A stretch of DNA of 64,000 nucleotides from Flavivirga jejuensis (GCF_030540765.1 NZ_JAUOEL010000004.1:1-64000), one strand, 5' to 3'. Positions 27,733-37,890 are shown, counted from the stretch's first letter. A program made the numbers and translations. Notes: a model not told the origin generated them from the letters alone.

Positions 27733-27806
27733 ATCTTTAAATTTAATTATAATTAATCCAGAACAACATTCACGATTCTCGCCAGAGGTTAACCCGAAAT
27801 TGGCTG

Positions 27807-27814
27807 CAAAGATA
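27807..27814 (-). promoter_or_regulatory. -7 box of rplS promoter
   Basis: TATCTTTG on the minus strand, an exact match to the Bacteroidota TAnnTTTG -7 element, about 75 bp before the rplS start. A -33 TTTG element is not obvious. The rest of 27733-28056 shows no gene. Confidence 0.6.
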
Positions 27815-28056
27815 AGCAAAAAGAAATAAGTTAAAAGTAATAAGTTATAAGTTTTTTGGAAATACTCATTTTGAGCTTATATCTATTACTAACATTGTTA
27901 TCATTAATAGCAGAGAGGCTATAATTTTTAAATTTAGAAGCTTTACAAATGAACTAAAAACCGTAAAAGAGTTATAATTATTAAGATTAGTTTAGATAGA
28001 CTAATTCTATTAGGTTTCTTTTTCTTAAGACTATTATTTTAGTTGAAATTATAAGA

Positions 28057-28734
28057 TCAATCTTCCAATAGATCTGGTCGTCGTTCTTTTGTACGTTGGT
28101 AAGCTTGTTCTTCTCGCCATTTTTCAATCTCAGGAAAATTTCCGCTGAATAGTAATTCTGGAACTTTCCAACCTTTATATTCACGAGGTTTGGTATAGAT
28201 GGGTGGTGCCAATAAATTATCTTGAAACGAATCGGTTAGGGCAGAGGTCTCATTCCCCAACACACCTGGGATTAAACGAATCACAGCATCACAAAGTACA
28301 GCAGCTCCTAACTCCCCACCAGATAATACGTAATCACCAATAGAAATTTCCCGAGTTATAAATTGGTCACGCACACGTTGGTCTACGCCTTTATAGTGTC
28401 CGCATAAAATAATAATATTTTCTTTTAGAGATATTTGATTGGCAATACCTTGCTTTAAAGTCTCGCCATCTGGTGTCATATAAATAACTTCGTCATAATC
28501 TCTTTCTGCTTTTAAAGCAGAGATACATTTATCAATAGGCTCTACCATCATAACCATACCTGCACCGCCTCCAAATTGTGTGTCGTCGATAGATTTATAA
28601 TTATCGGTAGTATAATCACGTAAATTATGGAAATGGACTTCCACTAAGCCTGCTTCAATAGCACGTTTTAAAATTGAAGCATCAAATGGGCTTTTTAATA
28701 GTTCTGGTAAAACGGTGATGATATCTATGCGCAT
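28057..28734 (-). CDS. trmD: tRNA (guanine-37-N1)-methyltransferase
   Basis: Methylates G37 of tRNAs reading CNN codons, preventing +1 frameshifts; a SPOUT knot enzyme, homodimeric and cytoplasmic. Signature blocks: [13 protein letters not shown] near 54-66, [14 protein letters not shown] near 110-123 and [16 protein letters not shown] near 129-144, which form the trefoil knot. The 225 residues are normal. Confidence 0.97.
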   Translation of the reverse strand: MRIDIITVLPELLKSPFDASILKRAIEAGLVEVHFHNLRDYTTDNYKSIDDTQFGGGAGMVMMVEPIDKCISALKAERDYDEVIYMTPDGETLKQGIANQISLKENIIILCGHYKGVDQRVRDQFITREISIGDYVLSGGELGAAVLCDAVIRLIPGVLGNETSALTDSFQDNLLAPPIYTKPREYKGWKVPELLFSGNFPEIEKWREEQAYQRTKERRPDLLED

Positions 28735-28900
28735 TGGGTTGTTTTAAGGAATTACAAAGATAATTTAATTGTTTGTTATTTTGGCTCGTATTTTTTTGGA
28801 AGGGTGTATTCCAATAAGGACTTCTTCAAATATATCCATATTATTAATTAATATTTGAAATAATGTTTTTACTTAAATTAACACAGGTTGAAATTTAGGC

Positions 28901-29575
28901 TTATTTGATACCAATAGTATAAATACCTTCCATTTCGAAAATGTCACCATCAAAATCTAATTCAGGTTCTTTGATAGTTTCAGTAACGATTTGTTTAAAA
29001 CCAGATTTGGTTAGTAAATTTTCAACATCTAATATGTCGTATTTTACAAATCCATGTTTAGAAAGTTCTATTTGATCCATAAAACTTTTAGAGCGGTATG
29101 CTATTAATAATTTACCTCCAGGTTTTAAAACCCTTAGTAGTTCTTTAGCGTTATCTTGTGGCTGTGGCCAAAAGTAAAGCGTATTGGTGGTTGTAATACA
29201 ATCAAAAGTATGATCATTAAAAGGTAGCTTTTCAATAGAAGCTTGTTTAAAACTTACTTTTTCAGATTTAATTAATGCTTCATTTATAATTGTTGCTTCA
29301 TTAACCATAGTAGGAGAGAAGTCAACACCTAAATAGTTTAAATCATCTGCCATTTTCAATAAATCTTTAACAAAAAAGCCATTGCCCATGCCAATTTCCA
29401 GAATATGATTTTTGTTTTTAGGATTAAGTACTTTATATGAGTTTAAGCAAATATGTTTGTTGCCTTTATTCATTTGTAACCCTACTTCTTTTCCTGTTTC
29501 ACCTTCTGGTTGTCTAAGGTGCTTTGCAAGTTCTTTTGGGGTAAGTTTATTGTCAGGGTTAATTTTTTCTGCCAT
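28901..29575 (-). CDS. class I SAM-dependent methyltransferase
   Basis: A 224-residue Rossmann methyltransferase of the Methyltransf_11 type. Motif I is ILEIGMGNGFF near 59-69; motif II/III FDCITTTNTLYFWPQ with KPGGKLLIAYRS follow. The substrate is unknown. It is on its own between trmD and a membrane protein gene with a terminator. Confidence 0.88.
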   Translation of the reverse strand: MAEKINPDNKLTPKELAKHLRQPEGETGKEVGLQMNKGNKHICLNSYKVLNPKNKNHILEIGMGNGFFVKDLLKMADDLNYLGVDFSPTMVNEATIINEALIKSEKVSFKQASIEKLPFNDHTFDCITTTNTLYFWPQPQDNAKELLRVLKPGGKLLIAYRSKSFMDQIELSKHGFVKYDILDVENLLTKSGFKQIVTETIKEPELDFDGDIFEMEGIYTIGIK

Positions 29576-29613
29576 TTATTGAATGTCTTTATTCTTTTTT
29601 ATTGTTATAGTCA

Positions 29614-29645
29614 AAAAAAAATCTGTAATAGTATATTACAGATTT
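29614..29645 (-). terminator. rho-independent terminator
   Basis: Arms TCTGTAATA/TATTACAGA followed by nine T on the minus strand. It ends the transcript of the 29669-30289 gene. Confidence 0.8.
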
Positions 29646-29668
29646 ATAAATTTCTTTTTCGGATTTAT

Positions 29669-30289
29669 TTATAATCCTTTTTGTTTGTTTATTTCGTCCT
29701 GTAATTGGCGTCTTACTTTTTGCTCTCGCTCTAAAGCAGTTTTTCGGTGTTCTTCAAATTCTTCTTCAATTTCGGCAAGGGCACGTTTAGCGCCTTTAGT
29801 AATCGAATTGCTATTTTTAAATTTATAAAGAAATAAAATAAGTAAAGCTAATAAGCCTCCTATAATAGACCACATAAGAACGTTATAGCTTGCTTTACTC
29901 ATTTGTAAACCAAACAAGGCCATATTATCTTTTTCTGAATTGGTTTTGTCTAAATCACTTTGTGTATTAGTAAGTTTCGATTTTAAATCTGAAATCTCTT
30001 TGTCTTGCGTTTTTACAACTAACTGCGTGTTAGCGAGTTTTTTATGTACTGCTTTTAAAGAATCTTGTGTATGTGCTTTTAATTGTGTTAACCAATGATA
30101 TTCTACATTTTTGTAAACTTTACCATTGCCTTTATAGGTATACGATTTTTGAATGACGTATTCAAATTGACTACTTATGGTACCACTATTTAGCGAAAGC
30201 TTATCTTTTGCAATTTTTGTTTGAGAAAAAGAGATTAGTGAGGAGATAAATAGCAAAATTATGAGAGGGACTTGTTTAATAGAATTCAT
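29669..30289 (-). CDS. exported coiled-coil membrane protein, function unknown
   Basis: A 206-residue protein with a Sec signal (1-22, ending SFSQ), a periplasmic region with a coiled coil (about 80-125, KLANTQ and KLTNTQ repeats), one membrane helix (about 137-157) and a charged cytoplasmic coiled coil to the C-terminus. Such flavobacterial proteins have been labelled as tRNA methyltransferase in databases, but no such domain is seen. It might be an envelope scaffold. Confidence 0.75.
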   Translation of the reverse strand: MNSIKQVPLIILLFISSLISFSQTKIAKDKLSLNSGTISSQFEYVIQKSYTYKGNGKVYKNVEYHWLTQLKAHTQDSLKAVHKKLANTQLVVKTQDKEISDLKSKLTNTQSDLDKTNSEKDNMALFGLQMSKASYNVLMWSIIGGLLALLILFLYKFKNSNSITKGAKRALAEIEEEFEEHRKTALEREQKVRRQLQDEINKQKGL

Positions 30290-30355
30290 TTACGATTGGT
30301 TTTAGTGGTTCTGCGAAGTTATAAAATATTGTTTATTATACATTATAAATAAATA

Positions 30356-30382
30356 AAAAGCCTCATAAAATGAGGCTAATTT
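30356..30382 (-). terminator. terminator of gap
   Basis: Arms AGCCTCAT/ATGAGGCT with a following T-run on the minus strand, 36 bp beyond the gap stop. Confidence 0.8.
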
Positions 30383-30417
30383 ATATACGATTGAAATCTC
30401 AATTTAGATGACCTACA

Positions 30418-31866
30418 TTAATAATATGTATAACGTCTAACTTTTGCAATATATTTTGCAAGTCTTATTACTTGGTGACTATATCCGTATTCGTTATCGT
30501 ACCATATATATAAAACAATATTTTTACCGTCTTTGCGTACAACGGTTGCTTTGCTATCATAAATAGAAGGAGCTGAACTTCCTACTATATCGCTAGATAC
30601 TAACTCATCACTTAGTTCGAATTTAATTTGTTCGACTAAATCGCCTTCTAAAGCATATTTCTTTAAAATGGTATGAATACTATTTAAAGATGTTTTAGTT
30701 TTTAACTCTAAGTTTAGAATGGCCAAAGAGCCATTAGGAACGGGAACCCGAATGGCGTTTGATGTAAGTTTGCCTTCTAAACTGGGCAAGGCTTTAGCAA
30801 CAGCACTGCCAGCTCCAGTTTCTGTAATGACCATATTTAACCCAGCAGCACGACCACGACGGTATTTATTATGGAAATTATCTACTAAATTCTGATCGTT
30901 TGTGTAAGCATGTATCGTTTCTAAATGACCAGATTTTACACCAAATGAATCTTCAATAGCTTTTAAAACTGGTGTAATAGCATTGGTAGTACAAGATGCT
31001 GCTGAGAAAATATCAATTTTATCTGGATTATTTTCTGAATGATTTACACCATAAACGATGTTAGGAATTTCTTTTCCTGGTGCCGTTAATAATACTTTAC
31101 TAGTACCTTTAGATTTTAAATGCCTGCTTAAAGCTTTTTTATCTCTAAAAGCTCCTGTATTATCGATTACTAAGGCGTCTTTTATTTTGTACTTAGTATA
31201 ATCGATGTCTTCTGGAGCATTAGCAGAAATAATATTTACAGTAGTGCCATTTATAACTAAGGCGCTGTTTTTTATATCTACAGAAACTGTCCCTGAGAAA
31301 TCACCATGAACCGAATCGTTACGTAATAAGGAAGCACGCTTTTCTAGTATTTTTTCATCAATGGCTCCTCGGGTAACAATGGCTCTTAAACGTAGTTGAC
31401 TTCCCTTGCCAGTTCGTGTCATGAGCTCACGAGCAACTAAACGCCCAATTCTACCAAATCCATACAGAACAACATCTTTAGGAAAAATATCACCATTTTT
31501 GCTAGCACTTTTTAATTTTGCAGCAACAAAAGCGGTAGCATTGCTGTGCTTGTTATCTTCTAAGTGAAATTCATAGGTGAGTTTTCCAATATCCAATTTT
31601 GCAGGAGGAATATCAAGTGTTTTAATAGCCTGAGCTATTTCAACAGAATCGAAAATAGAGATCGGTTTTTGTACAAATTTACCAGCATATTCATGAAGGT
31701 TTAAAATTTGACTCACATTTCTATCAATAAGTTGATTTCTGAAAATTACTAACTCAATGGACTTGTCGTACCAAAGGTCACTTATAATTTTAATAAATTC
31801 TACGGTAGCTCTTCGACGATCTGCTTGAAAGGCTAACTCATTTTCATAAGCTTTGTTAAAAGACAT
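30418..31866 (-). CDS. gap: glyceraldehyde-3-phosphate dehydrogenase, long form
   Basis: Oxidises glyceraldehyde-3-phosphate to 1,3-bisphosphoglycerate; cytoplasmic glycolysis or gluconeogenesis. The active-site block ASCTTNAITPVL has the catalytic Cys near residue 291. The NAD(P)-binding start is VVLYGFGRIGRLVARELM near 128. The 482 residues are longer than the usual 330: an N-terminal extension of about 125 residues precedes the Rossmann domain. This long form is known in Bacteroidota and others. Confidence 0.95.
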   Translation of the reverse strand: MSFNKAYENELAFQADRRRATVEFIKIISDLWYDKSIELVIFRNQLIDRNVSQILNLHEYAGKFVQKPISIFDSVEIAQAIKTLDIPPAKLDIGKLTYEFHLEDNKHSNATAFVAAKLKSASKNGDIFPKDVVLYGFGRIGRLVARELMTRTGKGSQLRLRAIVTRGAIDEKILEKRASLLRNDSVHGDFSGTVSVDIKNSALVINGTTVNIISANAPEDIDYTKYKIKDALVIDNTGAFRDKKALSRHLKSKGTSKVLLTAPGKEIPNIVYGVNHSENNPDKIDIFSAASCTTNAITPVLKAIEDSFGVKSGHLETIHAYTNDQNLVDNFHNKYRRGRAAGLNMVITETGAGSAVAKALPSLEGKLTSNAIRVPVPNGSLAILNLELKTKTSLNSIHTILKKYALEGDLVEQIKFELSDELVSSDIVGSSAPSIYDSKATVVRKDGKNIVLYIWYDNEYGYSHQVIRLAKYIAKVRRYTYY

Positions 31867-31950
31867 TGTAAAATAGTTTAAAAGTTTGTTTAATTCTTGG
31901 CAAAAGTATCATATTTCAAACGTTTTCGTAGCGTATTTTGATAAAAAAAT

Positions 31951-31984
31951 AATCCCATCAAAAAATTTAATTTTTGATGGGATT
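31951..31984 (-). terminator. terminator of the HtrA-like gene
   Basis: Arms AATCCCATCAAAAA/TTTTTGATGGGATT around a short loop, flanked by A/T runs; ends the 32011-33420 transcript and may also work in the other direction. Confidence 0.8.
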
Positions 31985-32010
31985 AAAAGCTTATTTTTAT
32001 GGGTGATTTT

Positions 32011-33420
32011 TTATCTAAAAATCACTTCTTTTTTCTCTTTTCTTTTGTTAATATATGCTAACCTTTTAATATTTTCTTGAATATCGTCTCCATATTTTTC
32101 TTTTAGTTTGGATATATCTTCAATGGATTCAATTTTAATATCATTTATTCCAGTAATAATATAACCTTCAGAAATTCCTAAGTTAGAATACAGCCATTGG
32201 TTTTGTGTTTCTTTAACCATAACGCCGTAGTCAATATTATATGTTTCCTTAAAAGAATCTGATAAATCTTTTAATTCCATTTTCATAAAATTGATAGAAA
32301 ACATTTCTGTTTTGGAAAGTGTTACAGGTAATGTTTTTAAGGTATTATTTCTAAGTAATTCAACAGTTACCACATCATTGGGGCGCTTTGTTTTTATATA
32401 ACCGCTTAAGTCTTCAAATTTAGAAACTTCAATATTATCTAATTTTTTAATAACATCTCCTTTTTTTATACCAGCTTTTTCAGCTCCAGAATTTTTAATG
32501 ACTTCACCAACATATACACCTTCTGTATAGTTAATACCAATTTCTTCGGCCGCAGTATTATTAAAAGTACCACCTTTTATGCCTAACACACCATTTTGTA
32601 CATTGCCGTATTCCATAATATCTTCAATGACTTTACGTGCAATATTACTTGGTACTGCAAACGAATAACCAATATAAGATCCCGTTTGAGATGAAATGGC
32701 TGTATTGATACCAATTAGCTCACCGTTAGTGTTTACTAAAGCGCCACCTGAATTACCAGGGTTTACTGCTGCATCAGTTTGAATAAACGATTGGGAACTT
32801 TTACCTGTTAAATCTCTAGATTTAGCACTAATTATACCTGCGGTTACAGTAGATGTTAGATTAAAAGGGTTTCCAACGGCAAGTACCCACTCACCAATTT
32901 TAGCCTGGTCTGAATCTCCAAAGGTGGCATAAGGTAAATCTTCATCTGCATCAATTTTCAAAAGCGCTATATCTGTTTTTGGGTCTGTGCCAATTAATTC
33001 AGCTTTATATGTTGTATTGTTATTAAGAGTAACCGATAATTCATGTGCATTATCAATAACGTGGTTGTTTGTTATAATGTATCCATCAGCATTAATTATA
33101 ACCCCAGAGCCTGTTCCTAATTGAGCACGTTGAGAACGTCTTCCAAAAAACAAATCTTCAAAAGTCATTTGTCCAGAACTAAGCGTCATATTTTTTACAT
33201 GCACCACTGCATGAACTGTGTTTTCGGCTGCAACAGTGAAATTGGGTGTTTCGTTTGTGTTTAATAAGCTGTTTACACTTTTAGTAGGTAGAAAATTAGG
33301 TTTTGTTTCAGTGGGTGCTACAACGACTTTGTTTTCTTTTTCCAAAAATAATTTATAGGCACCAAGGGTTAAAGTACCACCTAACGCTGAAACCAATACT
33401 AATGATAAAATCTTTTTCAT
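32011..33420 (-). CDS. degP: DegP/HtrA-type periplasmic serine protease
   Basis: Envelope quality-control protease or chaperone. An N-terminal membrane/signal segment (about 5-22) is followed by a trypsin-like domain with the triad H (NNHVIDNA), D (TDIALLKID) and S (NPGNSGGAL). A PDZ domain (GVYVGEVIKNSGAEKAGIKK) and a second, degenerate PDZ follow. Length 469 matches DegP. It is transcribed away from dapF across a 255-bp region. Confidence 0.95.
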   Translation of the reverse strand: MKKILSLVLVSALGGTLTLGAYKLFLEKENKVVVAPTETKPNFLPTKSVNSLLNTNETPNFTVAAENTVHAVVHVKNMTLSSGQMTFEDLFFGRRSQRAQLGTGSGVIINADGYIITNNHVIDNAHELSVTLNNNTTYKAELIGTDPKTDIALLKIDADEDLPYATFGDSDQAKIGEWVLAVGNPFNLTSTVTAGIISAKSRDLTGKSSQSFIQTDAAVNPGNSGGALVNTNGELIGINTAISSQTGSYIGYSFAVPSNIARKVIEDIMEYGNVQNGVLGIKGGTFNNTAAEEIGINYTEGVYVGEVIKNSGAEKAGIKKGDVIKKLDNIEVSKFEDLSGYIKTKRPNDVVTVELLRNNTLKTLPVTLSKTEMFSINFMKMELKDLSDSFKETYNIDYGVMVKETQNQWLYSNLGISEGYIITGINDIKIESIEDISKLKEKYGDDIQENIKRLAYINKRKEKKEVIFR

Positions 33421-33658
33421 CTTTTTAAATTTTTTGTTTAATAAATGTACCTAGAACTTCTATACATTCAGAAATTCGGAAAACAAGAATTAATTGTTTA
33501 AGAATGTTTTACAATTAATTTTGTTACTATACATTTCTTGATTTTCAGTTTAATAACGTTCAAAATTAAATATTTATTGAAAAATCAATACTGTTTTAAC
33601 GATTTTTAACGCGAATTTTAACGCCTATTTAACAGTCGAAAATACAGTTTAATATTTA

Positions 33659-33666
33659 TATCTTTG
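33659..33666 (+). promoter_or_regulatory. -7 box before dapF
   Basis: TATCTTTG, exact TAnnTTTG match, only 9 nt before the dapF ATG, implying a very short or absent leader. No clear -33 box. Confidence 0.5.
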
Positions 33667-33675
33667 TGTTTTATT

Positions 33676-34449
33676 ATGAAACAGACTTTTTATAAATATC
33701 AGGGTACAGGAAATGATTTTGTGATGATTGATAATCGTCAGCAAACTTTCGACAAAAATAACACTAAACATGTGGCTTTACTATGTGACAGACGGTTTGG
33801 TATAGGCGCAGATGGACTTATTCTATTGGAAAATCATGATGATGTAGATTTTAAAATGGTTTATTATAATGCTGATGGAAACCAAAGTTCTATGTGTGGT
33901 AATGGCGGACGTTGTTTAGTCGCATTTGCTAAACAATTAGGTGTTATTAAGGATAAAGCCGTTTTTGAAGCTATTGACGGTTTGCACCATGCTACTATTG
34001 AAGGCGATATTGTGAAACTTCAAATGGTAGATGTTGATACTGTTGAAAAGTATGAAGACCATGTTTTTTTAGATACTGGGTCGCCTCATCATGTGCAATT
34101 TGAAAATCAGATAGAAGCATTTGATATAAAAGCTGAAGGTTCTAAAATTAGATATGGATCGCCATATAATGAAGCTGGAAGTAATGTGAATTTTGTAAAG
34201 AAATTAAACGATCAAACGTTTACAGTTAGAACTTACGAACGAGGTGTAGAAGATGAAACACTATCATGTGGTACTGGAGCTACTGCTGTTGCTTTAGCAA
34301 TGCACGCTATTAATGAAACTACAGATCACCTTATAACACTTCAAGTACAAGGCGGCGAACTACAAGTGTCTTTTGAGCTTGAAGATGGCTTATACAAAAA
34401 TGTATGGCTTATTGGATCTGCTAAATTAGTTTTTAAAGGGACTATATGA
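33676..34449 (+). CDS. dapF: diaminopimelate epimerase
   Basis: Converts LL- to meso-diaminopimelate for lysine and peptidoglycan. Both catalytic cysteines are present: SMCGNGGRC near 76 and TLSCGTGATA near 202. I chose the ATG at 33676 (257 residues, FYKYQGTGNDFV start) rather than a TTG four codons upstream. The next gene overlaps by 4 nt (ATGA). Confidence 0.96.
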   Translation: MKQTFYKYQGTGNDFVMIDNRQQTFDKNNTKHVALLCDRRFGIGADGLILLENHDDVDFKMVYYNADGNQSSMCGNGGRCLVAFAKQLGVIKDKAVFEAIDGLHHATIEGDIVKLQMVDVDTVEKYEDHVFLDTGSPHHVQFENQIEAFDIKAEGSKIRYGSPYNEAGSNVNFVKKLNDQTFTVRTYERGVEDETLSCGTGATAVALAMHAINETTDHLITLQVQGGELQVSFELEDGLYKNVWLIGSAKLVFKGTI

Positions 34450-34970
34450 TCACTCTAAAAGGCGAAAATATATATTTACGTGCTTTAGAGCCTGAAGATT
34501 TGGAGTTTATTCATACTATAGAAAATGATGAGACTATCTGGGAAATTAGCAATACGATAACACCATATTCTAAGTATTTAATAAAGCAGTATTTAGAGCA
34601 AGCACATAAAGATATTTTTGAAGTTAAACAATTACGACTGGTTATTTCGAGTTATAAAGAAGTATCTATGGGAATGATTGATTTGTTCGATTTCGATTTT
34701 AAAAATGGTAGAGCAGGTGTTGGTATTTTAGTGAAGGAAGCAAATGATAGAGGTAAAGGTTATGGTAAAGAGGCTCTTAAATTATTAGTGGATTATAGTT
34801 TTACGCATTTGGGTTTACACCAATTGTATTGTAATATCTCTGAAGAAAACGAAGCGAGTATGACGCTTTTTACAAATCAGGGATTTAAAAAAATAGGACT
34901 TAAAAAGGATTGGATTCATAGTAATGGTTCTTATAAAAATGAATACTTATTTCAGCTTATAAATAAATAA
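34446..34970 (+). CDS. GNAT acetyltransferase (RimJ/RimL-like)
   Basis: A 174-residue N-acetyltransferase that uses acetyl-CoA. The opening LRALEPEDLEFIHTIENDE and the acetyl-CoA loop NDRGKGYGKEALKLLVDYSF are typical, as is ISEENEASMTLFTNQGF. Translationally coupled to dapF. Substrate unknown; an N-terminal or polyamine-type acceptor is possible. Confidence 0.9.
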   Translation: MITLKGENIYLRALEPEDLEFIHTIENDETIWEISNTITPYSKYLIKQYLEQAHKDIFEVKQLRLVISSYKEVSMGMIDLFDFDFKNGRAGVGILVKEANDRGKGYGKEALKLLVDYSFTHLGLHQLYCNISEENEASMTLFTNQGFKKIGLKKDWIHSNGSYKNEYLFQLINK

Positions 34971-35135
34971 ATAAATAAATTCTTGAAACGGACTATCACC
35001 CTAGGTAAACTATAGGAGTATTTTGTCTGTTTCATTTTGTCTTTAGAGACAAAGCCGAATTTTGTATTTTATCTCACCCAGAACTACCAAAAAAGGCAGT
35101 TATGACCTTTCCAAAGGAGAGGTGAATAGGAAACC

Positions 35136-35158
35136 CCGACCCAAGGGTCGGAGAATTT
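35136..35158. terminator. GC-rich hairpin with T-run
   Basis: CCGACCC/GGGTCGG arms with a two-base loop, then GAATTTTT. It may terminate the dapF-GNAT transcript. The preceding 100 bp looks like a degenerate flavobacterial intergenic repeat, with an AAAT x5 microsatellite just after the GNAT gene. Confidence 0.6.
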
Positions 35159-35167
35159 TTAGATTAA

Positions 35168-36211
35168 ATGTATATAAAAAAAATACTTCTTACGATTGTA
35201 GTTATTGGCTTGGTGGTTGCAGGATTTTTTGCAAACTTTGTGTATAAAGCAATGCTAAAGCCTAATACGGCGTTTAATAACGACACGGCTTATATTTTTA
35301 TTCCCTCTAATGCAGTTTATGAGGATGTTAGAAACCAGTTAGCACCATTATTAGATGATATCGATTCTTTTGATGATTTAGCTGAACAAAAGAAATATAC
35401 AACAAATATTAAAGCTGGGAAGTATGCTATTAAAAAGGGGATGAGTAATAATGATATTATTAACTCTATTCGTAGCAAGAATATACCAATTAAACTCTCC
35501 TTTAACAATCAGGAAACCCTTGAAAAATTAGCAGGACGTATTGCTGTACAAATAGATGCAGATAGCACTTCTTTGCTAAAAGAAATGAAAGATGAATCGT
35601 TTTTAGTTAAAAACAACTTTAAAGAAGCAACAGCTTTAGGTATGTATTTACCTAATAGTTATGAGTTTTTCTGGAATACATCAGCCGAAGCGTTTAGAGA
35701 TCGTATGCTTAAAGAGTATAATCGTTTTTGGAATGATTCGCGAAAAAATAAAGTAAAAGCAATTAATTTGTCTCAAGACGAAGTTATAACCTTGGCATCT
35801 ATAGTATATGAAGAATCTAAACAAGCTGACGAGCAACCAAGAATAGCTGGTGTTTATATAAATAGATTAAAAATGGGGATACCATTGCAGGCAGATCCCA
35901 CACTTAAATTTGCCGCTTATAAATTACCTGAATATAAAAATACTATTATTAAACGTGTTTTAAATATCCATAAAGAGATCGAATCTCCTTATAATACATA
36001 TATGAATGCAGGGTTACCGCCTGGCTTAATTGCTATGCCAGATATATCTGCTATTGATGCTGTTTTAAATTATGAGAAGCATGCATACATATATTTTGCT
36101 GCCGATGCCAAACGCCTTGGTTACCATAAATTTGCTAAAACGTTAGCACAGCATAATGCGAATGCCAGAGCGTATCATCGTTATTTGTCATCTCAAGGTA
36201 TTAATAAATAG
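35168..36211 (+). CDS. mltG: endolytic murein transglycosylase
   Basis: Inner-membrane lytic transglycosylase that sets glycan strand length. One N-terminal membrane helix (about 5-24), a LysM-like subdomain, then the YceG domain with catalytic Glu in LASIVYEESKQADEQPRIAG near 218. GIPLQADPTLKF follows, and ASPYNTYMNAGLPPG-like YNTYMNAGLPPGLIAMP near 277. Length 347 is normal. The stop overlaps the next start by 1 nt. Confidence 0.95.
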   Translation: MYIKKILLTIVVIGLVVAGFFANFVYKAMLKPNTAFNNDTAYIFIPSNAVYEDVRNQLAPLLDDIDSFDDLAEQKKYTTNIKAGKYAIKKGMSNNDIINSIRSKNIPIKLSFNNQETLEKLAGRIAVQIDADSTSLLKEMKDESFLVKNNFKEATALGMYLPNSYEFFWNTSAEAFRDRMLKEYNRFWNDSRKNKVKAINLSQDEVITLASIVYEESKQADEQPRIAGVYINRLKMGIPLQADPTLKFAAYKLPEYKNTIIKRVLNIHKEIESPYNTYMNAGLPPGLIAMPDISAIDAVLNYEKHAYIYFAADAKRLGYHKFAKTLAQHNANARAYHRYLSSQGINK

Positions 36212-37122
36212 TGAGACACTCTGAAACAAAATATATTCTTTTATTTACGCTATTAACATCTCTTTCTTATTCACAGTCTAGGCTAAATGACTTTTTAACG
36301 TCTAGTGATACACTTAATAAACCTAGAAGAAACGCAGTCGTTATTACTGAGGCATCTATAGCTGCTATAACTTTAGTAGGATTGAATCAACTTTGGTATG
36401 AAGATTTCGATAGATCAAAGTTTCATACTGTTAATGATAACAGTGAATGGCTCCAAATGGATAAAATAGGGCATGCCTTTACAGCTTACCAAATGGGAAA
36501 ACACGGTGCGCAACTACTTAATTGGAGTGGTGTAGGGAATAAGGATCAATTAATTTATGGCGCCACTTTAGGTTTTGGTTTTTTAACGGTTGTTGAAATT
36601 TTAGATGGATATTCGAAAGAATGGGGTTTTTCGTGGGGAGATATTACAGCAAATGCAGCAGGAACAGGTTTGTATATTGGACAAGAATTATTGTGGGAAG
36701 AGCAAAGAATTGCTTTAAAGTACTCGTTTCATCAAACGCGCTATGCGAATTTAAACCCAGATAAGCTAGGGGAGCACTTTTTAGAGCAGGTATTGAAAGA
36801 CTATAATGGGCAAACTTACTGGCTAAGTGCTAACTTACATGCCTTTTTTAAAGAAAGTAAAATTCCTAAATGGTTGAACATAGCAGTAGGTTATGGAGCA
36901 GATGGAATGCTTTCTGGAACGAAAGATATTGACAATCAACTGTTAACAACTAATCGAAGGGGGCGTCAATACTATTTAAGTTTTGATGTAAATTTGAATG
37001 CTATTAGGACAAATTCAAAATTATTAAAGTCTGTTTTAAGCATTTTTAATATGGTAAAGATACCATTCCCTACATTAGAAATCAATGAAAACAAGTGTGT
37101 ATTTCATCTATTCTACAACTAA
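36211..37122 (+). CDS. DUF2279 exported protein
   Basis: A 303-residue protein with a signal peptide (about 1-22, ending SYSQS), starting at a GTG that overlaps the mltG stop. DUF2279-type blocks: KIGHAFTAYQMGKHGAQLLN near 86-105 and DGYSKEWGFSWGDITANAAG near 132-151. It is probably an outer-membrane or periplasmic protein; function unknown. Coupling to mltG suggests an envelope role. Confidence 0.82.
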   Translation: MRHSETKYILLFTLLTSLSYSQSRLNDFLTSSDTLNKPRRNAVVITEASIAAITLVGLNQLWYEDFDRSKFHTVNDNSEWLQMDKIGHAFTAYQMGKHGAQLLNWSGVGNKDQLIYGATLGFGFLTVVEILDGYSKEWGFSWGDITANAAGTGLYIGQELLWEEQRIALKYSFHQTRYANLNPDKLGEHFLEQVLKDYNGQTYWLSANLHAFFKESKIPKWLNIAVGYGADGMLSGTKDIDNQLLTTNRRGRQYYLSFDVNLNAIRTNSKLLKSVLSIFNMVKIPFPTLEINENKCVFHLFYN

Positions 37123-37143
37123 AAAACACACATAATCGATTAA

Positions 37144-37175
37144 TTTTGAAAAAATTAAAAAAAAGCCTAATTTTG
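37144..37175 (+). promoter_or_regulatory. Bacteroidota-type promoter
   Basis: TTTTG at 37144-37148, 19 bp, then TAATTTTG at 37168-37175, matching the -33 TTTG / -7 TAnnTTTG pattern well. It drives the 37234-37890 gene with a leader of about 50 nt. Confidence 0.7.
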
Positions 37176-37233
37176 CACGCTGAAATTTCAAGGAGTATTT
37201 TACTATAAAAATGCACTGAAAAAATTTAAAATT

Positions 37234-37890
37234 ATGATAAAGAATATTGCAAGTTATACAACCCTCTCGCTTACAATATGTTTTATATTGTATGATGTAT
37301 CGTTCTCATCTAATGAGACAGTTAATTTAAGTAAAGAACATTCTACAGAAGGATTAGACTTAAATTACACGGTATTAGATGATACAAGCAAAGATTCTAA
37401 TTTGTTAGCATCTAACGAATTGTTTACACCTTATTTAGGAAAATCGTTTGTTGGATTTAAAGAAGCATTGGCTTTTAGAGAATCTGGTGGTGATTATTTT
37501 TCTGTGAATACATATGGGTATTTAGGCAAATATCAATTTGGAACAGAGACTTTAAAAATGATTGGAATTAAAAATTCAGCTAAATTTTTAAAGAACCCTA
37601 AGCTTCAAGAGCGCGCTTTTATTGCAAATGCAGAACGTAATAAATGGATTTTAAGACGTGATATTAAGAATTTTGTTGGAAAACGAATTAATGGTATTAT
37701 AGTTACAGAGTCAGGTATTCTCGCTGCAGCACATTTAGCAGGTCCTGGCAATGTGAAAAAATATTTAAGAAGTTATGGCTTAGATAATTTTGCTGATGGA
37801 TACGGAACAACTGTGTATCATTATATGAAACGTTTTTCAGGATATGATACGTCTTTTGTAAAACCAAATAAAGAAGCAAAGGCTATATAG
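37234..37890 (+). CDS. exported lysozyme-like protein
   Basis: A 218-residue exported protein, signal at about 1-26. The second half resembles the lysozyme/transglycosylase fold: FKEALAFRESGGDYFSVNTY has the ESGG motif with a candidate catalytic Glu near 83, then GYLGKYQFG and GILAAAHLAGPGNVKKYLRS. Likely a peptidoglycan hydrolase in the periplasm. Neighbours mltG and DUF2279 fit. Similar flavobacterial proteins are often named peptidoglycan-binding. Confidence 0.75.
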   Translation: MIKNIASYTTLSLTICFILYDVSFSSNETVNLSKEHSTEGLDLNYTVLDDTSKDSNLLASNELFTPYLGKSFVGFKEALAFRESGGDYFSVNTYGYLGKYQFGTETLKMIGIKNSAKFLKNPKLQERAFIANAERNKWILRRDIKNFVGKRINGIIVTESGILAAAHLAGPGNVKKYLRSYGLDNFADGYGTTVYHYMKRFSGYDTSFVKPNKEAKAI